Positions 1-7,761 of a stretch of 36,229 bases of DNA are shown here, piece by piece. This DNA comes from Nitrospirota bacterium. GTDB taxonomy: Bacteria > Nitrospirota > Nitrospiria > Nitrospirales > Nitrospiraceae. Position numbers and translations under genes: made by a program. Positions within the stretch are counted from its first letter, which is position 1. Each line of letters opens with the position of its first letter. Location of the stretch: contig NSIK01000008.1 of assembly GCA_002737345.1 (NCBI GenBank), forward strand, positions 8,401-44,629. The letters run 5' to 3'. The notes under the pieces are model-generated. The model saw nothing but the letters and a program-made list of their open reading frames with translations, did not search any database and was not told the DNA's origin.

Positions 1-219
1 GTCTGACTCAACAAAGGTGACGGTTGCGGCGCCACGGCTTAAGGCTTCAATTCCGACGGCTCCTGTGCCGGCATACAAATCCAGAAAGCGACTTCCAATC
101 ACCTGAGGCCCTAGAATCGAAAAGAGGGCTTCACGAACCTTATCTGATGTGGGGCGGAGAGCCGTCCCTTCTGGTCCACTTAGGCGTCGGCCTCGGTGGG
201 ATCCGGCAATGATACGCAT
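1..219 (-). CDS. rsmD: 16S rRNA (guanine966-N2)-methyltransferase, N-terminal part
   Basis: This is the first 73 codons of an SAM-dependent methyltransferase; the gene runs off the left edge. The protein opens [13 protein letters not shown], followed by [16 protein letters not shown] and the SAM-binding motif [19 protein letters not shown], the characteristic N-terminus of RsmD, which methylates G966 of 16S rRNA. The ATG at 219 places MRIIAG at the very start, as is usual in the family. No strong ribosome binding site is visible immediately upstream. The catalytic NPPY motif would lie outside the window and cannot be checked. Recognition is from family knowledge and I am confident of it. Confidence 0.93.
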   Translation of the reverse strand, partial: MRIIAGSHRGRRLSGPEGTALRPTSDKVREALFSILGPQVIGSRFLDLYAGTGAVGIEALSRGAATVTFVESD

Positions 220-323
220 AATTTCAAGTGAGAGACATTCTAGGAGAACTGACTCTAACATAGCGTTTTTGAAGGGGTCAAGGTGACTGCTATGGCAGAG
301 ATTTGCGGGATTTACCCGGCGCG

Positions 324-416
324 CTAGTGCGGCTGACCACGAGGAGCTGGCGCGTGAAATGGAAGCGTTTTGACGACTTTTGAGGGGCTGCTTATTATGA
401 TGTGCCACGTGCGCAT
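324..416 (-). CDS. possible 30-aa small protein with strong ribosome binding site
   Basis: In the 253-bp gap between the TrkA-C protein and rsmD there is one short reading frame worth noting. Its ATG at 416 follows an AGGAGG-type site about 10 nt upstream, and the peptide starts [18 protein letters not shown]. It resembles nothing I know. It could be a real small protein, a leader peptide, or a chance open frame. The frame stays open upstream, but only the internal ATG has a good site. The rest of the gap shows no recognisable element. Confidence 0.22.
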   Translation of the reverse strand: MRTWHIIISSPSKVVKTLPFHAPAPRGQPH

Positions 417-472
417 GATCCAAGTTCCTCCTGTAAGAATTGTACAGCAAGGAGAGGGGGCTCGTCTTGCGC

Positions 473-1105
473 TTAGGCTGGCTTGGCGTGCCGCACCTGA
501 CTGAACCATGAAGCCACCAGCGCAAGGTCTGCCTGCGGCCCGATCATCACCGCCACATCGCCGTGGCGGAGCGCAAGAACCTCTTGCGGAGGCACAAGAA
601 AGGGGCCGCGAATGACGGTCACCAGACAGACAGATGGAGGCAGCCCCATCTGAGTTAGAGTTTTTCCGATGACGGATGAGCCTTGGATGACTGGGAACCG
701 TTCAAGGGCCGCGGCGCGAAGGCTCAAATCCTGCTGCAGCGTCAGGAGCTCATGGTGGATTGTTTCCAGCCGGAGTTCGCGGATCTGACCGTCCACGGTG
801 GCCAGTAGAGCCTTGAGCTGTTGAATACGTTGCCCGGCCTGGCTGATGAGCTGTTCCAACTGATTGGGTGGAACGAGTGACGTGGAACTGAACGGAATTC
901 GTCCGGAGGCGAGCGACGCAATCTGGCTGCCGAGCTCACTGTGGATCTGCTCGATCTGGCGCAACAGCTTGGCTGCCTGACTATGGAGGCGCAGCACCTG
1001 CACCTTGCGATTGACCCGCTCAGCGATGGCCAGCAAGGTTTCATAAATGGCGCCACCGGTTATCGCCAGTTCATGGCGGATGCGGGTTAGTAGTTCAAAG
1101 GACAT
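473..1105 (-). CDS. coiled-coil protein with C-terminal TrkA-C (RCK_C) domain
   Basis: This 210-residue soluble protein has two parts. Residues about 1-130 are helical and heptad-rich (for example [12 protein letters not shown] and [20 protein letters not shown]), likely a coiled coil or PhoU-like bundle. Residues about 135-205 match the TrkA-C/RCK_C fold: a [15 protein letters not shown] opening, a hydrophobic strand with VTVIRG, then [16 protein letters not shown] domains bind small ligands and usually regulate potassium or other ion transport. Here there is no Rossmann RCK_N domain and no membrane segment, so it would have to act on a partner or as a ligand sensor. The domain call is fairly good; the role is unknown. 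Confidence 0.72.
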   Translation of the reverse strand: MSFELLTRIRHELAITGGAIYETLLAIAERVNRKVQVLRLHSQAAKLLRQIEQIHSELGSQIASLASGRIPFSSTSLVPPNQLEQLISQAGQRIQQLKALLATVDGQIRELRLETIHHELLTLQQDLSLRAAALERFPVIQGSSVIGKTLTQMGLPPSVCLVTVIRGPFLVPPQEVLALRHGDVAVMIGPQADLALVASWFSQVRHAKPA

Positions 1106-1250
1106 AAATGGAAAATCTCTTACGTCTGATAAGAACTATTATGTAAACTCATGGAACAATCGTGGACCACGTCAGTTGTGGAACCTCTCACCCTTTACTC
1201 TCCTCCTTCGCGGAAGTAAATCCCCTTGCCATCCTGTCCCTATTGCCCCG

Positions 1251-1958
1251 TTAGCGCATCGCCCAATGGAGCAGGGTCCAATCCGACTCGAGTACATGGT
1301 GGAGACTTGCAAGGATGGTGAGTTGCCCGGTTGCCACCGTGTTCAGCACGATCGAGTAGATGAGCAGGTTAGCGCCCGGCAAGAACAAGAGGCAAAAGAT
1401 CCTGCCTGCATCGTGGAAGTCAGTTTGCCCTGGATGGATTTCCGCCCACGTTGAGGTGGCATGATATGCGACGGACGCACCGAGGGCACCGAGCATCCAG
1501 TCTCTTAGGGCGAGATCGCTCACGTAGAGGCCTGCGAGCAAGCCAATCGTGACCGTGGGGAAAAAGTAGGGGGCAACCGAGATGAGCCAGTTCGGGGTGC
1601 CTCGGTAGGTCATATGTCCCCCACCTCGAAGCGTCGCGTTGAAACCGGTCACGCGATTACAGGTGGCCCAGGCAAAGAGACAATGCGTGAATTCATGCTC
1701 AAACGTACTGAGCCATGTCAGCGATGCCTTGCGAAAGAGGGCCCACCAGAGGCCTCCATAGGCAACGAGCCCCAGAAAAAAATACGCCAGCCGTTCAGAC
1801 GCCGCCATCGCCGTGGCGAGCGATTCCCAACACTCAATCGCAAAAGCGGGGGAAAGCGCCGCGACCCAGAGCGCCAATGGCCATTTGATGATTTTGAGCA
1901 ACAGCCCGAAAAATTGGTGCCCCAAAAAGTCTTTTCCTCCCACTACCCACTTCGTCAC
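1251..1958 (-). CDS. M50-like membrane zinc metallopeptidase family protein
   Basis: An integral membrane protein of about 235 residues. It has an HEFTH motif (HExxH zinc site) just after a hydrophobic helix, as in M50-type peptidases, and several membrane segments: the KIIKWPLALWVAAL region, YFFLGLVAYGGLWWALF, WLISVAPYFFPTVTIGLLAG and FCLLFLPGANLLIYSIVLN. A later His/Asp-rich stretch (HPGQTDFHDAGRIF) could supply the third zinc ligand. The start is uncertain. The open frame continues upstream through a repeat into hflX, which is implausible. I chose the GTG at 1958, with AGGA about 12 nt upstream; a GTG at 1991 is the alternative. Substrate is unknown. Catalytic activity is inferred only from HExxH. 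Confidence 0.65.
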   Translation of the reverse strand: MTKWVVGGKDFLGHQFFGLLLKIIKWPLALWVAALSPAFAIECWESLATAMAASERLAYFFLGLVAYGGLWWALFRKASLTWLSTFEHEFTHCLFAWATCNRVTGFNATLRGGGHMTYRGTPNWLISVAPYFFPTVTIGLLAGLYVSDLALRDWMLGALGASVAYHATSTWAEIHPGQTDFHDAGRIFCLLFLPGANLLIYSIVLNTVATGQLTILASLHHVLESDWTLLHWAMR

Positions 1959-1998
1959 GAACCGATAGAGTCCTATGCTCGCGCAACACACGTGGGCT

Positions 1999-2084
1999 CG
2001 TCTGTTTGGTCTATCTGGTGTGTCTGGTGAGCGTCGATCCTGCCGGCAAGACAGACCTGACGAACCAGACAGACCACTCAGACG
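1999..2084. repeat. GTCTRTCTGG-type inverted repeat (hairpin)
   Basis: Two arms made of short TCTGGT/GTCTG units face each other. CGTCTG at 1999-2004 pairs with CAGACG at 2079-2084, and GGTCTATCTGGT at 2008-2019 pairs with ACCAGACAGACC at 2064-2075 with one mismatch. The loop is GC-rich, around 2034-2050. It lies between hflX and the M50-like gene, upstream of the latter's start. Two related elements lie near 3541 and 9111. Confidence 0.7.
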
Positions 2085-2115
2085 AAAGCACGCCTCCCCT
2101 CCCCTGTGCTGCAGC

Positions 2116-3504
2116 TCAGCGCGCAAGCTTCTTTTTGATATTGGCCAGGTCCTCAGGGGTCGATCGTACCCGCATTGTGAGACCCTCGGCATCATAGGCT
2201 TCGGATAAGATCCGCATCTTGGTGCGGATCTCTGCCACGACCCCTTGAGCCGTAAACGGAATATGTAATTCCTCGTCGACCATCTCGCTCTCAAAGTGCC
2301 GCATAATACGCTCACGGAGCGCCTGCAGATCGTCTTTGCTTCGCGTGGACAGAAAAAAGGCGTCGGGACATTCCGCCTTCAGGGCCGCGCGCTCGTCCGG
2401 TCCGAGCCGATCTTGCTTATTCAACACCACGAGGCTGGGAATATCCGTGGCGCCAACTTCGGCTAGTACCGTCCGCGTGACGTCGAGCTGGGACCGAAAG
2501 GACGGATCTGAGGCATCGACGACAAACAGCAACAGCGAAGCGCTGGCCGCCTCATCCAGCGTCGACTTAAACGACGCCACCAGGTCATGTGGGAGTTTCT
2601 TGATAAATCCGACCGTATCGGACAGGAGCACTTTGGGACGCGTGTCAGGATACAGGGGCCGGATCGTGGTATCGAGTGTGGCGAACAGCTTGTCGGCTAC
2701 GAGCACATCGATGCCCGTCATCGCGCGCATCAGCGAGGATTTGCCGGCATTGGTGTACCCGACGAGAGCGACCGTCAATTCATGTTCCCGTCTCGCGCGG
2801 CGCGTCTGATGCTCGTCCCCGATCGCCGCCAATTCCGCCCGGAGTTCCTTCAGGCGATCGCGGACTCTGCGCTTATCGAGCTCAAGACTCGTCTCTCCTG
2901 ACCCTTTGGCTCCAACCCCCCCGCCTTGCCGCTCGCTGGCGCCGCCGGTTTCCCGCAAACGCGGCGCCAGATAATTGAGCCGCGCGATCTCCACCTGGAG
3001 CCGGGCCGCTCTGGTGCGCGCATGTCGACTGAAAATCTCAATGATGACCCCGGTACGATCGAGCACCGGCACGCCGGCGGCACTTTCAAGATTCTTCAAC
3101 TGGGACGGCGACAGATCACAGTCCACGATGACGATCTGCGCCTGTTCGCGGGGGCCGGACGCGGCCTCGCCGGTGTCATCCGATTCGTCGTCGTCTAATT
3201 CCTCCGGCACGTCCGAGGCCGCCGCCTCGCGCTTCGACGCCGCTTTGTGCAGCGGTCGTTCAAACGCCACCGTGACTTTCCCGGTGCCACCGGTCCACTC
3301 TGCCAATTCCGCAAGTTTGCCCTCACCCAGAACCACCGCATATTTATCAGAACTACGCTTTTGCGTCACATGGCCCACGACATGGTGCCCGAGGGTGTTC
3401 ACTAGACGGGTGAGCTCTTGCAGCGAACTCTCCAGCTCGTCCACGGTGACACGAGGGGTGCGGATCGCGACAAGTACGGCATTCGATTGTGCGGGCGTCG
3501 ACAT
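2116..3504 (-). CDS. hflX: GTPase HflX
   Basis: HflX is a ribosome-associated GTPase that splits 70S/100S ribosomes under stress. The protein has the HflX N-terminal domain (with LGEGKLAEL), a coiled linker with the ARLQVEIARLNYLAPRLR signature, then a TRAFAC G domain. G1 is GYTNAGKSS near residues 249-257, followed by DKLFATLDTTIRPLY, DTVGFIKKLPHDLVASF and NKQD. I chose the ATG at 3504 (MSTPAQS) because AAGGAA lies 9 nt upstream; an upstream in-frame ATG at 3528 has no such site. An acidic stretch (EELDDDESDD) sits in the N-terminal half and is probably a disordered insert. Length (462 aa) suits the family. Confidence 0.95.
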   Translation of the reverse strand: MSTPAQSNAVLVAIRTPRVTVDELESSLQELTRLVNTLGHHVVGHVTQKRSSDKYAVVLGEGKLAELAEWTGGTGKVTVAFERPLHKAASKREAAASDVPEELDDDESDDTGEAASGPREQAQIVIVDCDLSPSQLKNLESAAGVPVLDRTGVIIEIFSRHARTRAARLQVEIARLNYLAPRLRETGGASERQGGGVGAKGSGETSLELDKRRVRDRLKELRAELAAIGDEHQTRRARREHELTVALVGYTNAGKSSLMRAMTGIDVLVADKLFATLDTTIRPLYPDTRPKVLLSDTVGFIKKLPHDLVASFKSTLDEAASASLLLFVVDASDPSFRSQLDVTRTVLAEVGATDIPSLVVLNKQDRLGPDERAALKAECPDAFFLSTRSKDDLQALRERIMRHFESEMVDEELHIPFTAQGVVAEIRTKMRILSEAYDAEGLTMRVRSTPEDLANIKKKLAR

Positions 3505-3540
3505 GGCTAGCGTTTCCTTATTATTCATAAATCAGAGGAA

Positions 3541-3580
3541 CTAGACAGACGAGATGAACTAGACAGACCAGAGCGACCAG
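3541..3580. repeat. GTCTRTCTGG-type repeat, single arm
   Basis: This occupies the short gap between lipA and hflX. On the minus strand it reads as about two 18-bp units of the form GTCTGTCTAGTTCMTCTS, preceded by GGTCGCTCTG. It belongs to the same family as the elements at 1999 and 9111, but only one arm is present, so no long hairpin forms. Confidence 0.6.
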
Positions 3581-3582
3581 TC

Positions 3583-4497
3583 TTAGGGAACCTGCTGCTC
3601 TGCGTGGTAAGAGCTGCGGACGAGCGGGCCTGATTCGACGTGGGTGAAGCCGAGGGTTCTCCCCTCCTCTTTCAAGATCGCAAAGTCGCCGGGATCGTAG
3701 TAGTGGGCCACCGGGAGGTGTTCTCTCGTGGGCTGGAGATATTGGCCAATGGTCATGATGTCGCAGCCGATGGAGCGGAGGTCGCGCATGACGTCGCGGG
3801 CTTCGTCCAGAGTTTCGCCCATTCCCAGAATCAATCCTGATTTGGTCGTCATCCCCAGTTGCTTGGCCTGGGCCAGGACTTCCATGGATCGTTGATACTT
3901 TCCCTGGGGCCTGAGGAAGGGAAACAGCCGTTTGACGGTTTCGATGTTGTGATTGAGAATTTCGGGCTTCTCGGCACAGACCGTCGCGAGGGCTGCGGCA
4001 TTGCCTTCGAAGTCGGGAATCAAAACTTCAATCGTGCAGTCAGGGCTGAGCTGTCTGGTCTGGCGGATCGTGTCGGCAAAGGTGGCGGCGCCGCCGTCTG
4101 CCAATTCGTCACGGTTCACCGAGGTGATGACGGCATGTCTCAAGCCCAAGGCCTGGACCGCTTCTGCGACTCGCTTCGGCTCGCCATGGTCGATGGCGTG
4201 AGGCCGCCCCGTCTCGACGGAGCAGTAATGGCAACGTCTGGTGCAGATGTCGCCCAGGATGAGAAACGTGGCGGTGCGGGCGTTCCAGCATTCCCACCGG
4301 TTCGGGCAGCGCGCTTCTTCGCAGATGGTATGGAGCTGGAGCCGGTCCATCGTCTGTTTGATCTCGAGATAGTCCGGACCGGTCTTGGCTTCCACCTTGA
4401 ACCAGGGGGGAAGTCGTCGCGACGCGCTGACGGCTGACGGCGGATGGCTGACCGCTTGGGCTGACGCTCGAAGCTGGTCGAGTGGGATGAAGCTCAT
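3583..4497 (-). CDS. lipA: lipoyl synthase
   Basis: A radical SAM enzyme that inserts two sulfurs into octanoyl groups on lipoyl domains. The auxiliary [4Fe-4S] cluster cysteines are C59, C64 and C70 (CEEARCPNRWEC). The radical SAM cluster cysteines are C85, C89 and C92 (CTRRCHYC). The C-terminal RSSYHAE supplies the conserved RSS motif whose serine ligates the auxiliary cluster. At 304 residues it is of normal length. Residues about 13-28 are encoded by a run of GCTGAC-like repeats, so the N-terminal tail is probably not conserved. It lies 9 bp downstream of an unknown gene, in a cluster with Rieske and Mrp proteins, consistent with Fe-S-dependent function. Confidence 0.97.
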   Translation of the reverse strand: MSFIPLDQLRASAQAVSHPPSAVSASRRLPPWFKVEAKTGPDYLEIKQTMDRLQLHTICEEARCPNRWECWNARTATFLILGDICTRRCHYCSVETGRPHAIDHGEPKRVAEAVQALGLRHAVITSVNRDELADGGAATFADTIRQTRQLSPDCTIEVLIPDFEGNAAALATVCAEKPEILNHNIETVKRLFPFLRPQGKYQRSMEVLAQAKQLGMTTKSGLILGMGETLDEARDVMRDLRSIGCDIMTIGQYLQPTREHLPVAHYYDPGDFAILKEEGRTLGFTHVESGPLVRSSYHAEQQVP

Positions 4498-4506
4498 GGG
4501 CTGTGA

Positions 4507-4869
4507 CTATTCCTCGGTCCTGCTTGGACGAAACCAGCTTAAGAGTTTTGTCATGAGTCCTGGCGGTTCCGGTTCAATTGCCTGGTCCGGATATTCGATC
4601 CAGAGTTCTTGGGAGCCCAGATAGACGCCGTTGCGAAAGCTGACCTCGGTACGAAGCTGCCGATAGCCCTTCGCCTGCAAGGTCTCGACGAGCCGGCGCA
4701 GGGCTTCATCCTGTGTGGCGTGAGGCGCAGTCTCGATCAGGATGGTTTCATACCGGAGAACGGCGCGATAGCCCTCCTCGATTTGGACGAACGAAACGGG
4801 CCTGCTGAAGCCCCTCTCTCTGGCATCGAGCCCGGCCAGTTGATGTTTGTCCAGGCCGGGCTGATCCAT
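4507..4869 (-). CDS. conserved-looking hypothetical protein, 120 aa
   Basis: A soluble protein without signal peptide or membrane segment. The middle (VSFVQIEEGYRAVLRYETILIE, then DEALRRLVETLQAKGYRQLR) reads as beta strands and one amphipathic helix, an alpha/beta pattern ending in LGSQELWIEYPD. The last 25 residues are Pro/Arg-rich. I do not recognise the family. It is packed between lipA (9 bp away) and a second unknown gene (5 bp away) in a probable operon with Rieske and Mrp proteins, so a supporting role in Fe-S or lipoyl metabolism is possible but only guilt by association. Confidence 0.72.
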   Translation of the reverse strand: MDQPGLDKHQLAGLDARERGFSRPVSFVQIEEGYRAVLRYETILIETAPHATQDEALRRLVETLQAKGYRQLRTEVSFRNGVYLGSQELWIEYPDQAIEPEPPGLMTKLLSWFRPSRTEE

Positions 4870-4874
4870 CGTGT

Positions 4875-5237
4875 TTAGTCTAATGCGCGGAAGACCGCGA
4901 CGAGATCGCTTAAGACAATGGTCTTATTCTTGAGGATAGCCCGTTCCGCTTGAATGGCCTCGAGCGTGGTAGTAGCGGCCGCGCCTTTGAGGCAGGTGGC
5001 GCCCAAGGTCAGGATACGGTCACATTCCTGCGAGAGCTTGTTCTTCACAACCGGATTGACGGCGAGGATCTCCATGAGCTGGCGCCTGGTCTCGGTAAGA
5101 TGGCCTTGCAACTCGGAGTCAGGATAGCTCTTACGTGCGGCTTCGTCGAAACAGCGGTCGAGGTATTGAGCCAGAAACACATAGAGGCGCACCAGGGCTG
5201 CGGCGACGTCGAGCTGTTCTTTGGCGGAGGCTGTCAT
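4875..5237 (-). CDS. all-helical hypothetical protein, 120 aa
   Basis: The protein looks almost wholly alpha-helical: a first helix around VAAALVRLYVFLAQYLDRCFDEAARK, a second around LQGHLTETRRQLMEIL, and further helices to the end, suggesting a four-helix bundle. There are three cysteines (in DRCFDE, SQECDR and GATCLKG) but no obvious metal motif. I do not recognise a family. Its start codon directly abuts the stop of the Rieske gene's neighbour region (5237/5238), so it is almost surely co-translated with the Rieske ferredoxin. Confidence 0.7.
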   Translation of the reverse strand: MTASAKEQLDVAAALVRLYVFLAQYLDRCFDEAARKSYPDSELQGHLTETRRQLMEILAVNPVVKNKLSQECDRILTLGATCLKGAAATTTLEAIQAERAILKNKTIVLSDLVAVFRALD

Positions 5238-5543
5238 TTAGAGGAGCACCTTTACGTCGGTGCCCTCGACCTTGACTTGGTAGACTTCGACTTTGGCCAT
5301 AGGGTTGGCCACGCAGGTGCCGGTGGTGACATCGAACTTCCAGCCATGCCAGGGGCAGGTCACGATGGACCCTTCGAGATCCCCTTCGCCGAGCGGGCCA
5401 CCCCGATGGACGCAGGTGTTGTCGATGGCATGAAAGGTTCCGTCGACATTAAAGACCGCGAGGGTCTTGCCGTTCACTTCTGCGACCATTCCATGGCCCG
5501 GCTGAACTTCACCACTGCCTGCCACCCGCACGAAGTCTCCCAT
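5238..5543 (-). CDS. Rieske [2Fe-2S] ferredoxin
   Basis: A small soluble Rieske protein of the type found as a NirD-like or dioxygenase ferredoxin component. Cluster ligands are C44 and H46 (CVHRGG) and C63 and H66 (CPWHGW), followed by the usual FDVTTG turn. At 101 residues it is just the domain, with no membrane anchor, so it acts as a cytoplasmic electron carrier. Its partner enzyme is not evident here; neighbours are an Mrp-type Fe-S carrier and unknown proteins. The start ATG gives MGDFVRVAGSGEV, typical for the family. Confidence 0.93.
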   Translation of the reverse strand: MGDFVRVAGSGEVQPGHGMVAEVNGKTLAVFNVDGTFHAIDNTCVHRGGPLGEGDLEGSIVTCPWHGWKFDVTTGTCVANPMAKVEVYQVKVEGTDVKVLL

Positions 5544-5568
5544 CGCCTGCCCGTCCTTTCCGCTGTCG

Positions 5569-6444
5569 TTATGGTTTCGTAAAGGGATTTTTCAGTTTGC
5601 TCAGGAGGCTTTCGATGGGCGGCACGCCTGCTGCCGGGCCTGTGACTGCCGCGACAATTTTCTGTGCGATCTCCCGAAAGGCCGCCGATTGCGGCGAGGT
5701 CGGGTCTGCCTCAACGATCGGATTGCCTGAGTCACCGCCGGCGCGAATGGCCGGATCGATCGGAATGCGGCCGAGAAACGGAATGCCGACTGTAGCGGCA
5801 GCCCGCTCCCCTCCCCCGTGCGAGAAGATCTCCGTCCGTTCGCCGCAATGGCCGCAGAGGAAATAACTCATGTTCTCGACGATGCCGAGGAGCGGCACGT
5901 TCACCTTCTGGAACATCATCATGCCCTTGCGCACATCGGCCAAGGCCACTTCTTGAGGAGTGGTGACGGTGATCGCCCCGGTGAGCGGAACCAATTGCGT
6001 GAGGGTGAGCTGTGCGTCGCCTGTGCCAGGAGGTAGATCGATGAGGAGATAATCCAGCTCGCCCCAGAGCACGTCGCGAAAGAGCTGCTGAATGGCGGTG
6101 TGGACCATCGGGCCGCGCCAGACAATGGCAGTGTCTTCGGGGACGAAGAAGCCCATGGAAATGAGTTTCACGCCGTGACTTTCGGCTGGCACGATCTTGC
6201 CGTCTTTTTGTTCCGGTGCTTTGGTGACTCCCATCATCATGGGAATGTTGGGGCCGTAGATATCCGCGTCGAGGAGCCCGACCTTGGCGCCTGTGCGGGC
6301 CAGGGCCACGGCCAGGTTAACGGAGACCGTGGATTTGCCGACGCCGCCTTTGCCGCTGCTGACGGCGATGACATGTTTAACGCCGGGGATGAGATTGTCT
6401 TTACCGTGGCCGGTTTGGGGTCCGGCTGGTTGTTCGTCTGCCAT
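5569..6444 (-). CDS. apbC: Mrp/NBP35 (ApbC) family iron-sulfur carrier ATPase
   Basis: A P-loop ATPase that binds a labile [4Fe-4S] cluster and hands it to apo-proteins. The deviant Walker A motif GKGGVGKST lies near residues 31-39, [10 protein letters not shown] marks the Mrp family, [12 protein letters not shown] follows, and the cluster-binding CGHC is at about 197-200, after ENMSYFL. It lacks the N-terminal DUF59/MIP18 domain of many bacterial Mrp proteins. I chose the ATG at 6444, with GAGGAG 9 nt upstream; an in-frame ATG at 6504 would add 20 residues but has no site. It is the first gene of the run leading to the Rieske protein, lipA and hflX. Confidence 0.93.
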   Translation of the reverse strand: MADEQPAGPQTGHGKDNLIPGVKHVIAVSSGKGGVGKSTVSVNLAVALARTGAKVGLLDADIYGPNIPMMMGVTKAPEQKDGKIVPAESHGVKLISMGFFVPEDTAIVWRGPMVHTAIQQLFRDVLWGELDYLLIDLPPGTGDAQLTLTQLVPLTGAITVTTPQEVALADVRKGMMMFQKVNVPLLGIVENMSYFLCGHCGERTEIFSHGGGERAAATVGIPFLGRIPIDPAIRAGGDSGNPIVEADPTSPQSAAFREIAQKIVAAVTGPAAGVPPIESLLSKLKNPFTKP

Positions 6445-6523
6445 GGAGTCGGTCTCCTCTACGTGCGCGGGATGGACTGGCTCTCGAGCCAGCGATTCCA
6501 TCATAAGCGAAGAAGATGGTGAA

Positions 6524-6564
6524 AGAAAATAGGCCTATTGCGCTATCGGCGGTCGCGCAATAGG
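6524..6564 (-). terminator. rho-independent terminator of the desaturase gene
   Basis: CCTATTGCGC (6534-6543) and GCGCAATAGG (6555-6564) form a perfect 10-bp stem with an 11-nt loop. Read on the minus strand it is followed by CCTATTTTCTTTC, a usable T-rich tract. It lies about 45 nt past the desaturase stop and ahead of the Mrp gene. Confidence 0.75.
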
Positions 6565-6607
6565 GGTATGGGTTGCGGTGGCCGCGTCCGACGGCTTGGG
6601 AACCTAG

Positions 6608-7468
6608 TTACCCGACGGTCGGATCGTTGCGCCGCAGATTATGGGCCACCCCGAAGAGCCAGAGGGTATAGATGATCCACTTGGAGGGGTCGAAGTTGTA
6701 CCACTTTGGTCCGTTGCGGAAGTCGCGCGCGTAGGTGTGGTGGAAATTATGATAGCCCTCGCCAAAGCTGACGAAGGAGATGAGCCAGCTGTCGCGGCTG
6801 CTGTCCTGCGTGCCATGCGGCTGGGTGCCGATCATGTGGCAGAGCGAATTGATCGTGAAGGTGGAGTTCAACACCATGAACATCCGGAAGAGCCCTCCCA
6901 GCAGGAAGGCTGCGATGCCGCCTTGCAACCCGCCATGCCAGAGGCCCAGCACAAAGGGCAGAAGGAGTCCCGTGACGACGATCGCCCAGTAGTACCGATG
7001 CTGCCACATCACGACCGGGTCGCGGCGCAGGCGGATCTCGTACTTCTCCGTGCGGTGAGGCGTATTGTAAAAAAGCCAGCCGCAGTGGCTATGCCAGAAT
7101 CCCTTAGTGACGTTGTAGGGGTCTTCTTCTTTGTCGGTCTTGGCGTGATGGCGGATATGGTCCCCGCCCCACTTAAGGGCGGAGTTTTGCAGGGCCCAGC
7201 CTCCGGCGATGAGGATACAGCCCTTGACCCAGTTTGGACATTCGAAGCTCTGGTGGGAGACCAAGCGGTGGTAGCCGACAGTGATACCCATGCCCGTGAC
7301 GATGTACATGACACAGGAGAGGATCCAGTCGAAGCGGCTGAATCCGTAGTAATAGCCATAGAGCGGGATGCCGACCACGGTGGCAGCGACGATGGCGCAA
7401 AACAAGGCAAAATTTAAGGGCACGAACACATCTTCAGTCGGGGGGACTGCAGTAGTTGTATTAACCAT
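6608..7468 (-). CDS. acyl-CoA/acyl-lipid delta-9-type fatty acid desaturase
   Basis: An integral-membrane di-iron desaturase that introduces a double bond into fatty acyl chains. The three histidine boxes are all present: HRLVSH (67-72), HIRHH (104-108) and HNFHH (240-244, within GEGYHNFHHTYARDF). Additional conserved segments are GITVGYHR, WHSHCGW and NSLCHMIG. Hydrophobic stretches before box 1 and between boxes 2 and 3 fit the four-helix topology. At 286 residues it matches bacterial stearoyl-CoA-desaturase-like enzymes. AAGGAG lies 5 nt before the ATG. It is a single-gene unit with its own promoter and terminator. Exact substrate and position of desaturation cannot be read from sequence. 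Confidence 0.94.
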   Translation of the reverse strand: MVNTTTAVPPTEDVFVPLNFALFCAIVAATVVGIPLYGYYYGFSRFDWILSCVMYIVTGMGITVGYHRLVSHQSFECPNWVKGCILIAGGWALQNSALKWGGDHIRHHAKTDKEEDPYNVTKGFWHSHCGWLFYNTPHRTEKYEIRLRRDPVVMWQHRYYWAIVVTGLLLPFVLGLWHGGLQGGIAAFLLGGLFRMFMVLNSTFTINSLCHMIGTQPHGTQDSSRDSWLISFVSFGEGYHNFHHTYARDFRNGPKWYNFDPSKWIIYTLWLFGVAHNLRRNDPTVG

Positions 7469-7538
7469 GACTTCTCCTTGGGGAGCGGATTTCTTACGCC
7501 ATCAGACTATCCGATGGGGAAGACAAAACCTTTGGGTC

Positions 7539-7567
7539 AGCATACCGAAAAAATACGAATTTTTCAA
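7539..7567 (-). promoter_or_regulatory. probable sigma70 promoter of the desaturase gene
   Basis: On the minus strand TTGAAA (7562-7567) is followed after 17 bp by TATGCT (7539-7544), placing transcription start about 65 nt before the desaturase ATG. The fit to consensus is moderate. The AT-rich spacer supports it. Confidence 0.5.
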
Positions 7568-7761
7568 CCGAACAGGCTCAATGGATACTGGCCCCGTTCC
7601 TTTATTTCATGGACGCAAGGTGCCGATGCCGTCCAGTTTTTCTCTCCGTAAGCCGGGTATTCGCCTCTCGGCGAACAGCTGATCGTCTCTCCGCTGATCA
7701 AACTCCCAGGATTTTCACGCGCCATTGGTGATCGCACCAGCCCTTGAATCGGGCTATGTAA

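Noticed and set aside
1959-2315. Longer version of the M50-like protein starting at 2315
   Set aside because: The extra 120 residues would run through the repeat hairpin and inside hflX on the same strand; composition there is not protein-like.
6641-7417. A long 258-aa plus-strand frame
   Set aside because: It is the complement of the desaturase gene, with no start signal and low-complexity acidic translation.
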